DNA of 32,162 bases from an uncultured Pseudorhodoferax sp. (GTDB lineage Bacteria > Pseudomonadota > Gammaproteobacteria > Burkholderiales > Burkholderiaceae): assembly GCA_913776795.1 (NCBI GenBank), contig CAJYRH010000079.1:1-32162 (forward strand), read 5' to 3'. Under the pieces are notes generated by a model that worked only from the letters and a program-made list of their open reading frames with translations, was not told where the DNA came from and searched no databases. The position numbers were made by a program, and so were the translations under genes. This document shows positions 15,491 through 22,654 of this stretch, piece after piece; position 1 is the first letter of the stretch; each line of letters starts with the position of its first letter.

Positions 15491-15943
15491 ATGGATTTAC
15501 GCAAACTCAAGACCTTGATCGACTTGGTCTCGGACTCGAACGTCTCCGAACTGGAAATCACCGAAGCCGAAGGCAAGGTTCGCATCGTCAAGGGCGTGCC
15601 GCCGGGTCCGGTCGCCTACGTGGCCGCCCCGGTGCAGGCGGTCCCGCAGGCCGCGGAGCCGGCAGCGGCCCCCGCGCCCGCAGCCACTCCAGCCGCGCCC
15701 GCCGTCCAGGGCCACGTCGCCAAGTCGCCCATGGTCGGGACCTTCTACCGCTCGCCCAGTCCCGGCGCCAAGGCCTTCGTCGAGGTCGGCAGCACGGTCA
15801 AGGAAGGCGAGACGGTCTGCATCATCGAAGCCATGAAGATCCTCAATGAGATCGAGGCCGACAAGGCCGGAACGATCACCCAGATCCTGTGCGAGAACGG
15901 ACAGGCCGTCGAATACGGCCAGCCGCTGTTCGTCATCGAATAA
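15491..15943 (+). CDS. accB: Biotin carboxyl carrier protein of acetyl-CoA carboxylase
   Basis: A 150-residue BCCP subunit of acetyl-CoA carboxylase, which starts fatty acid synthesis. An N-terminal domain (1-37) is joined by an Ala/Pro-rich linker (about 43-75) to the biotinyl domain (78-150). The biotin attachment site EAMKI has K116, and the family thumb region follows [16 protein letters not shown]. Length agrees with E. coli AccB (156). A clear AGGAG lies 5 bases upstream of the ATG. accC follows after an unusual 126-base spacer that holds a decayed copy of the accC start. Confidence 0.97.
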   Translation: MDLRKLKTLIDLVSDSNVSELEITEAEGKVRIVKGVPPGPVAYVAAPVQAVPQAAEPAAAPAPAATPAAPAVQGHVAKSPMVGTFYRSPSPGAKAFVEVGSTVKEGETVCIIEAMKILNEIEADKAGTITQILCENGQAVEYGQPLFVIE

Positions 15944-15951
15944 GCCCTCTC

Positions 15952-16069
15952 ATGTTCAAGAAGATCCTGGTCGCCAACTGCGGCGATCGCGCTTCGGCGC
16001 GAACGACCGCAGTCCGACACATTGCGCTGGCGCGCGCAGCGTGCTGGGCGATGACGCCGCGGAGCTGCC

Positions 16070-16077
<8 letters not shown>
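15952..16077 (+). pseudogene. Frameshifted duplicate of the accC start (41-codon mini-ORF)
   Basis: Eight bases after the accB stop, ATG 15952 opens a frame encoding [12 protein letters not shown], nearly identical to the accC N terminus [12 protein letters not shown]. Over the first 35 bases the two copies differ at six positions: five synonymous third positions and one Arg-to-Cys change. A 2-base gap then shifts the frame; in the original frame the next bases would encode I-A-L-R, as in accC. After that the similarity fades. The shifted frame runs 41 codons and stops at TAA 16075-16077, which overlaps the true accC start (ATGTTTAA). It is probably a decayed tandem duplication, possibly kept as a translational coupling leader. 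Whether it is translated is unknown. Confidence 0.75.
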
Positions 16078-17419
<1,342 letters not shown>

Positions 17420-17424
17420 GTTCC

Positions 17425-18330
17425 ATGTTCGAACTGCGCCTGCTGTGCCCGGAGGACCGGGTCGAGACCCTGAGCGATGCGCTGGAGGCATTGGACGCGC
17501 TCTCCGTCAGCGTCGAGGATGCCGACGGCGACACCGCCGCGGAACAGGCTCTGTTCGGCGAGCCCGGCATGCCTCCGCCGGCCGAGGGCTGGCAGCGCTC
17601 GCGGCTGGTCGCCCTGTTTGCGACGGAGGCTCTGGCGGACGAGGCCGCGCTGCTGCTGCAGGCCCAGGACTTCTTCCCCGGTTGTACGCTGCAGGGCGTG
17701 GATGCCGTGCCCGACGAGGACTGGGTGCGCCTGACGCAGTCCCAGTTCGCTCCCGTGGAGATCACGCCGGCCTTCTGGATCGTGCCGACATGGCACGAGC
17801 CTCCGGCCGCCGCGCGGCAGGTGCTGCGGCTGGATCCGGGCCTGGCGTTCGGCACGGGCACGCATCCGACGACCCGCATGTGCCTGCGCTGGATTGCAGG
17901 CCATGGTGCGGGCGGCGATTGGGGCCGCGTGCTGGACTACGGTTGCGGCTCTGGCATCCTGGCCATCGCCGCAGCCAAACATGGTGCTGTCTCCATCGAC
18001 GCCGTCGACATCGACGAGGCGGCAGTACAGGCCACCGGCGACAACGCCGAGGCCAACGATGTGCGTTTGCATGCCGGGCTGCCGGACGCGGCCCAAGGCG
18101 CCTACCAGGTCGTTCTGGCCAACATCCTGGCCACGCCGCTCAAGATGCTGGCGCCGCTGCTCAGCGCCCATGTGGCCCCGGGCGGTGCGCTGGTGCTGGC
18201 CGGCATCCTGTCGCGGCAGGCTGACGAACTCAAGGCCGCGTACGCGCCCTACCTGGCGCTGCAGGTCGCCGACGAAGAGGATGGCTGGATCCTGATGACG
18301 GCCACGCGCGACGCCGCGCCACCACCCTGA
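17425..18330 (+). CDS. prmA: Ribosomal protein L11 methyltransferase
   Basis: A 301-residue SAM-dependent methyltransferase that trimethylates ribosomal protein L11. The N-terminal substrate-recognition domain (about 1-85) is followed by a linker and the catalytic domain with LDPGLAFGTGTHPTTRMCL (about 134-152), motif I DYGCGSGILAIAA, the acidic SAM-ribose loop DAVDIDEAAV, and the catalytic NILATPL. Length fits PrmA (about 293-300). ATG 17425 lies 5 bases after the accC stop, so it is in the acc operon; accC-prmA adjacency is widespread in beta- and gammaproteobacteria. Confidence 0.96.
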   Translation: MFELRLLCPEDRVETLSDALEALDALSVSVEDADGDTAAEQALFGEPGMPPPAEGWQRSRLVALFATEALADEAALLLQAQDFFPGCTLQGVDAVPDEDWVRLTQSQFAPVEITPAFWIVPTWHEPPAAARQVLRLDPGLAFGTGTHPTTRMCLRWIAGHGAGGDWGRVLDYGCGSGILAIAAAKHGAVSIDAVDIDEAAVQATGDNAEANDVRLHAGLPDAAQGAYQVVLANILATPLKMLAPLLSAHVAPGGALVLAGILSRQADELKAAYAPYLALQVADEEDGWILMTATRDAAPPP

Positions 18331-18338
18331 ACCGAGCG

Positions 18339-19571
18339 ATGGCCCAGCTGATCACACGCTGCCCTGCTTGCGGAACCCGCTTCAGGGTCGTGCCCGATCA
18401 GTTGCGCATTTCCCAGGGCTGGGTGCGCTGCGGCCATTGCGCCGAAGTGTTCGACGCGGCGCAGCACCTGGGCGAGCCGCAGACGCTGCGGCCCACGGAG
18501 ACGGCGGCAGCTGCGCAGACGGCGCAAGCGCCCGCGGCCGCGCCCGACGCGGTGTCGCCGACGGCCGAGGCTGACGACACCCCGGCCGAAGCGACCCCGG
18601 CCCCGACGCTCGCCATCGAGCGGGAAGGGCTGCTTGCCTGGATGCCCCATGCGCCCGCGGAGATGCCGGTGACCGATTCCGTGGCCTCGTTGGAACAGGA
18701 CCTGGCCGACTACGTGCAGGCGCAGGCAACTGCTGCTGCAGGGCATGCCACGCCGCCGCCAGCCGATACGGCCGACACCGTCGTGCCGGCGCTGCACCGC
18801 GCCAGTGCCGCGCCGCCGGACCCGCCCGAGGCTGCCGACAACCCCGGCCGCCTGTTCGTCGCGCTGGCATCTGAAGCTGCTGCCCCTGTCGTGCCGCTGC
18901 GCGCCGGCGCTGCCGACCTTTCCATGCCGCTGCCCCGGCGGCCGGCGCAGGACGCTCCACAGCCTGTACCGGCACCCGCGCGCGTGGTGGCGGCGCCGCC
19001 CATGCCGCGGCCCGCACCGCTGGATCCGGCCCATGCGGATCTGTCGTTCCTGCGCGATGCTGCGCCCGTGCCGCCTGCCGCGGCCGCGCATGCCGCGCCG
19101 CGCTCGCGTTTGTTGTGGACGGCCCTGGTACTGCTGGCCGGGCTGCTGCTGCTGTGGCAATGGGCGGTCCACGAGCGCGACCGCCTGGCCGCGACGGCAC
19201 CAGGCCTGCGTCCGCTGCTCGGCAGCCTGTGCGCCCCGCTGGGCTGCAGCGTGCAGCCCCTGCGCCGCATCGACGCCATCGTCATCGACGGCTCCGCCTT
19301 CCAGGCCCTGGGGGACAGCGGCTACCGACTGGGCCTCACACTGCGCAACCGCGCCGCGCATGCCGTGGCGCTGCCGGCCATCGCGCTGACCCTGACCGAC
19401 ATCGCGGAACAGCCGGTGGTGCGCCGCGTGCTGATGCCCGAAGAGCTCGGTACACCACCCGCCGCGCTCGACGCGCACGGCGAATGGACCACCAGCGTGG
19501 CGCTGCAAATGGCCGACAACGCCGGCCGCGCCCGCGTGGTGGGCTACCGGCTCGACCCCTTTTATCCGTGA
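18339..19571 (+). CDS. Zinc-ribbon (MJ0042-type) and DUF3426 membrane protein
   Basis: A 410-residue protein. The N terminus has a zinc ribbon with C8-x2-C11 and C31-x2-C34 (CPACG...CGHC), the MJ0042 finger-like domain. Residues 50-250 are Ala/Pro-rich and probably disordered. A single membrane segment spans about 257-276, followed by an extracytoplasmic C-terminal domain (about 280-410) of the DUF3426 type. It starts 8 bases after prmA and is a regular neighbour of accC-prmA in Burkholderiales. The role is unknown; the architecture suggests a cytoplasmic metal-binding sensor tethered to the membrane. Confidence 0.85.
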   Translation: MAQLITRCPACGTRFRVVPDQLRISQGWVRCGHCAEVFDAAQHLGEPQTLRPTETAAAAQTAQAPAAAPDAVSPTAEADDTPAEATPAPTLAIEREGLLAWMPHAPAEMPVTDSVASLEQDLADYVQAQATAAAGHATPPPADTADTVVPALHRASAAPPDPPEAADNPGRLFVALASEAAAPVVPLRAGAADLSMPLPRRPAQDAPQPVPAPARVVAAPPMPRPAPLDPAHADLSFLRDAAPVPPAAAAHAAPRSRLLWTALVLLAGLLLLWQWAVHERDRLAATAPGLRPLLGSLCAPLGCSVQPLRRIDAIVIDGSAFQALGDSGYRLGLTLRNRAAHAVALPAIALTLTDIAEQPVVRRVLMPEELGTPPAALDAHGEWTTSVALQMADNAGRARVVGYRLDPFYP

Positions 19572-19595
19572 CCTTCCATCCTCCAGGAGTTTTCC

Positions 19596-20498
19596 ATGGC
19601 CAGCATCATCTGCGGCTCGCTCGCGTTCGACACCATCATGCGCTTCGAGGGGTGGTTCTCTGACCAGATCCTGCCCGACCAGATCCACAACCTGAACGTG
19701 TCCTTCCTGGTGCCTAGCCTGCGCCGCGACTTCGGCGGCTGCGCCGGCAACATCGCCTACGCGCTCAAGCAACTGGGCGGCGACCCGCTGCCCATGGCCA
19801 CGCTGGGCACCGATGGCGCCGACTACCTGCAGCGCATGGCCGACCTGGGCATCGCCACCGACTACGTGAGCATGGTGGAGGGCAGCTACACGGCCCAGGC
19901 CATGATCATGACGGACAGTGACAACAACCAGATCACGGCCTTCCACCCGGGTGCCATGATGCAGGCGCACCAGACCCGCATCGCAGCGCGCAGCGACGTG
20001 AAGCTCGGCATCGTTTCGCCCGACGGGCGCGATGCCATGCTGCAGCACGCCGAGCAGTTCGCGCAGGCCGGCATTCCCTTCGTCTTCGATCCGGGCCAGG
20101 GCCTGCCGATGTTCGACGGTGCCGCGCTGCGCCATTTCGTGGCGCTGGCCACCTGGGTCACGGTCAACGACTACGAGGGCAAGATGCTGAGCGAGCGCAC
20201 CGGCCTCAATTTCGCCGAGCTGTCGCGCCAGGTGCAAGGCCTGGTGGTCACGCTGGGGGGCGAGGGCAGTGAGGTCTGGATCGCAGGCGAGCGCACCCTG
20301 GTCGCGCCCGTGCGGGTGGACGAACTCGTCGACCCAACGGGCTGCGGCGACGCTTACCGCGGCGCCTTGCTGTATGGGCTGGAGCTTGGCTGGCCGCTGA
20401 CGCGTTGCGCGGCCCTGGGCAGCCGCATCGGTGCCTTGAAGATCGCCCAGCGTGGACCGCAGAACTACAGCGTCGACCGCACCGTGCTGGACCTGTGA
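19596..20498 (+). CDS. PfkB-family carbohydrate/nucleoside kinase
   Basis: A 300-residue ribokinase/PfkB-fold kinase. The substrate-binding GG region is FGGCAGNIAYALKQLGG (47-63), and the C-terminal signature DPTGCGDAYRGALLYG has the catalytic base D252 and the anion hole GCGD. Related Burkholderia proteins have been reported as nucleoside (adenosine/inosine-type) kinases, so adenosine or another nucleoside is a plausible substrate, but this cannot be settled from sequence. AGGAG lies 7 bases before ATG 19596. It is the last gene of the accB-accC-prmA run. Confidence 0.88.
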   Translation: MASIICGSLAFDTIMRFEGWFSDQILPDQIHNLNVSFLVPSLRRDFGGCAGNIAYALKQLGGDPLPMATLGTDGADYLQRMADLGIATDYVSMVEGSYTAQAMIMTDSDNNQITAFHPGAMMQAHQTRIAARSDVKLGIVSPDGRDAMLQHAEQFAQAGIPFVFDPGQGLPMFDGAALRHFVALATWVTVNDYEGKMLSERTGLNFAELSRQVQGLVVTLGGEGSEVWIAGERTLVAPVRVDELVDPTGCGDAYRGALLYGLELGWPLTRCAALGSRIGALKIAQRGPQNYSVDRTVLDL

Positions 20499-20510
20499 GC
20501 CGACCGTGAA

Positions 20511-20544
20511 ATGAAAAAGCCCGGGGCCTTGCGGCACCGGGCTT
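20511..20544 (-). terminator. Intrinsic terminator after the histone H1-like gene
   Basis: AAGCCCGG (20517-20524) pairs with CCGGGCTT (20537-20544). In the minus-strand RNA the stem is followed by a run of U from the AAAAA at 20514-20518. It ends the transcript of the repeat protein at 20568-21059. In the plus direction it could also stop read-through from the PfkB-family kinase, but it lacks a good U-run there. Confidence 0.85.
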
Positions 20545-20567
20545 GCATGCGCCTCGCGGCGCAATGC

Positions 20568-21059
20568 TCAAGGCTTGCTGGCCGTCGGAAACGGCCAGGC
20601 CGCCTGCGGGTTCAGCGTGGTCTGCGTGGATGCTGCAGTGGCAGGGGCAGCGGCAGCAGGCACAGGGGCCGCTTTCTTTGCAGGTTTCTTGGCAGCGGCC
20701 TTCTTGGCAGGGGCGGCCTTGGTGGCAGCCTTCTTGGCCGGAGAGGCCTTCTTGGCAGCAGCCTTCTTGGCAGGAGCGGCAGCCTTCTTGGCAGGCGCAG
20801 CCTTCTTGGCCGGAGCGGCCTTCTTGGCGGGCGCGGCCTTCTTGGCCGGAGCGGCCTTCTTGGCGGGCGCAGCCTTCTTGGCCGGAGCGGCCTTCTTGGC
20901 GGGTGCAGCCTTCTTGGCCGGAGCGGCCTTCTTCGCAGGTGCAGCCTTCTTTGCCGGAGCGGCGGCCTTCTTCGCCGGAGCCGCAGCCTTCTTGGCCGGA
21001 GCGGCCTTCTTCGCCGGAGCAGCGGCCTTCTTCGCGGCCGGTTTCTTCGCAGTTGCCAT
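20568..21059 (-). CDS. Histone H1-like lysine/alanine repeat DNA-binding protein
   Basis: A 163-residue, extremely basic low-complexity protein. After MATAKKPAAKK come roughly eighteen PAKKA(A) units, then a variable region AAAKKASPAKKAATKAA and a neutral tail (about 132-163: Ala/Pro, then LNPQAAWPFPTASKP). It resembles histone H1 C-terminal tails, BpH1 of Bordetella and AlgP/HctB-type proteins, which bind DNA non-specifically. The tail with its aromatic WPF is distinct and conserved-looking. Start ATG 21059 is chosen for its AAGGAG ribosome-binding site 6 bases upstream. The coding DNA is a 36-bp minisatellite, so length variation between strains is likely. Confidence 0.9.
   Translation of the reverse strand: MATAKKPAAKKAAAPAKKAAPAKKAAAPAKKAAAPAKKAAPAKKAAPAKKAAPAKKAAPAKKAAPAKKAAPAKKAAPAKKAAPAKKAAPAKKAAAPAKKAAAKKASPAKKAATKAAPAKKAAAKKPAKKAAPVPAAAAPATAASTQTTLNPQAAWPFPTASKP
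20800..20961. repeat. 18/36-bp tandem repeat within the histone H1-like gene
   Basis: Nine 18-base units run head to tail. Two alternating versions (GCCTTCTTGGCCGGAGCG and GCCTTCTTGGCGGGCGCG/A) form a 36-bp higher-order period, with the last units diverging. Units are in phase with the reading frame (six residues each), so gains or losses change protein length without frameshift. Confidence 0.9.
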
Positions 21060-21121
21060 GGTTTTCTCCTTGATCGGATTACAAAGAGCACTTGCAGCGC
21101 GTTGGGGCGCCACAAGCGATG

Positions 21122-21154
21122 CATGGCGTTGGGGCCGACAGCCCCAGCGCCATG
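21122..21154. repeat. Long inverted repeat between nrdB and the histone-like gene
   Basis: CATGGCGTTGGGGC (21122-21135) and GCCCCAGCGCCATG (21141-21154) are 14-base arms with one mismatch and a 5-base loop. On the minus strand it lies about 84 bases beyond the nrdB stop. There is no T-run. It could be an mRNA 3'-end stabiliser, a Rho-independent-like pause, or a protein site. GCGTTGGGGC also recurs at 21099-21108. Confidence 0.5.
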
Positions 21155-21237
21155 GATTCAGGACACGTACACGCCGGCACTCTGTCGGTGCTACTCGGGG
21201 GGCGTGACGTGCGGTGGAACATGTTCTTGTCGGTGTC

Positions 21238-22491
21238 TCAGTCCCAGGACAGCGCGCCGCCGGACTGGTACTCGATGACGCGCGTCTCGAAGAAGTTGCG
21301 CTCCTTCTTCAGATCGATCATCTCGCTCATCCAGGGGAACGGGTTCTCCTCGTTCGGGAACAGCGTCTCCAGGCCGATCTGCGTGGCACGCCGGTTGGCG
21401 ATGTAGCGCAGGTAGCCCTTGAACATCGAGGCGTTCATGCCCAGCACGCCACGCGGCATGGTGTCTTCGGCATAGCGGTACTCGAGGGCGACGGCCTTCT
21501 CGAACAGCGCGCGGATCTCGGCCTTGAACTCGGGCGTCCACAGGTGCGGGTTCTCCGCCTTCAACTGGTTGATCAGGTCGATGCCGAAGTTGCAGTGCAT
21601 GGACTCGTCGCGCAGGATGTACTGGTACTGCTCGGCAGCGCCCGTCATCTTGTTCTGCCTGCCAAGGGCCAGGATCTGCGTGAAGCCGACGTAGAAGAAC
21701 AGGCCTTCCATGAGGCAGGCGAACACGATCAGGCTCTTGAGCAGGGTCTGGTCGTTCTCGGGCGTGCCGGTCTTGAAGTCCGGGTCCATGATCGCCTCGA
21801 TGAAGGGGATCAGGAACTGGTCCTTGTCGCGGATCGACTGCACCTCGTTGTAGGCGTTGAAGATCTCGCTCTCGTCAAGACCCAGCGACTCGACGATGTA
21901 CTGGTAGGCGTGCGTGTGGATCGCCTCTTCGAAGGCCTGGCGCAGCAGGAACTGGCGGCACTCGGGGGCCGTGATGTGGCGGTAGGTGCCCAGCACGATG
22001 TTGTTGGCCGCCAGGGAGTCGGCCGTGACGAAGAAGCCGAGGTTGCGCTTGACGATGCGGCGCTCGTCCTCCGTCAGGCCGTTCGGGTCCTTCCAGAGCG
22101 CGATGTCGCGGTTCATGTTCACTTCCTGCGGCATCCAGTGGTTGGCGCAGGTGGCGAGATACTTTTCCCAGGCCCACTTGTACTTGAACGGCACCAGCTG
22201 GTTCACATCGGTCTGGCCGTTGATGATGCGCTTGTCGGCCGCGTTCACGCGGCGTGCGCTTGCGCCTGCGGCCTGGGCGGTACGCGGCGCAGCCACGGGC
22301 GGCAGTGCCACGTCGGGCAGGCGAGATCCACCGGTGGGGGAGTTCAAGGAGGAGGCTTGGACCGCGGCCGTTGCGGCGGCGGGAACGGCATTCACGGAAT
22401 TGGAAGAGACCGCTGCCTCGCGGTGTCCCGTGGACCCGCTGTGTTGCGTCGATGGCGAGGAGGGCTTGACTTCGTCGTCCCAGGTAAGCAT
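21238..22491 (-). CDS. nrdB: Class Ia ribonucleotide reductase, beta (radical) subunit
   Basis: A 417-residue R2 subunit that houses the diferric-tyrosyl radical for reduction of ribonucleotides with NrdA. The metal ligands align as D158, E189, H192, E262, E296 and H299, and the radical tyrosine is Y196 (EAIHTHAY), so it is a canonical class Ia enzyme. The first 80-85 residues are a Ser/Ala/Pro-rich, probably disordered extension absent from E. coli NrdB (376 residues), though the first residues MLTWDDE look conserved. The C terminus ends GGALSWD; the R2 tail normally docks into R1. It lies downstream of nrdA, with 163 bases between them. Confidence 0.96.
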   Translation of the reverse strand: MLTWDDEVKPSSPSTQHSGSTGHREAAVSSNSVNAVPAAATAAVQASSLNSPTGGSRLPDVALPPVAAPRTAQAAGASARRVNAADKRIINGQTDVNQLVPFKYKWAWEKYLATCANHWMPQEVNMNRDIALWKDPNGLTEDERRIVKRNLGFFVTADSLAANNIVLGTYRHITAPECRQFLLRQAFEEAIHTHAYQYIVESLGLDESEIFNAYNEVQSIRDKDQFLIPFIEAIMDPDFKTGTPENDQTLLKSLIVFACLMEGLFFYVGFTQILALGRQNKMTGAAEQYQYILRDESMHCNFGIDLINQLKAENPHLWTPEFKAEIRALFEKAVALEYRYAEDTMPRGVLGMNASMFKGYLRYIANRRATQIGLETLFPNEENPFPWMSEMIDLKKERNFFETRVIEYQSGGALSWD

Positions 22492-22520
22492 AGATTTTCC
22501 AGTGCCGAGATTATGAAAGC

Positions 22521-22556
22521 GGCGCCCTGAAAAGCAAAGGCTTCACCCAGGGCGCC
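22521..22556 (-). repeat. Nested hairpin in the nrdB leader
   Basis: GGCGCCCT (22521-22528) and AGGGCGCC (22549-22556) form a perfect 8-bp stem. Inside it AAGC and GCTT can form a second short stem. It ends 29 bases before the nrdB start codon. A -10-like CATAAT lies between hairpin and gene. It may regulate nrdB translation or a separate nrdB transcript. Confidence 0.5.
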
Positions 22557-22577
22557 GTGCATGTTTGTTGCTCCAGT

Positions 22578-22609
22578 GCATCGCAAAAACGCGTAGGCGC
22601 ATGCGATGC
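22578..22609 (-). repeat. Inverted repeat downstream of nrdA
   Basis: GCATCGCA (22578-22585) and TGCGATGC (22602-22609) are perfect 8-base arms with a 16-base loop. On the minus-strand RNA, five U residues precede the second arm. It lies about 45 bases after the nrdA stop and could be a weak terminator or processing site separating nrdA from nrdB expression. Confidence 0.4.
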
Positions 22610-22654
22610 GATGGGGCTGCGCGTCAGCGCTTCATCGCGGCTTCGTTCGCCGGT

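Noticed and set aside
20800..20961. CRISPR array
   Set aside because: The repeats are contiguous 18-base coding units with no unique spacers.
20511..21278. Plus-strand frames with FLAGAA or LLGRSG repeats opposite the histone-like gene
   Set aside because: They mirror the PAKKA repeat on the other strand. The minus frame has a ribosome-binding site, a terminator and a known protein type.
22392..22586. Small minus-strand frame overlapping the nrdB start
   Set aside because: It has a GGAG upstream but its translation has no clear features and it runs through the nrdB start in another frame; an upstream regulatory frame is possible but unsupported.
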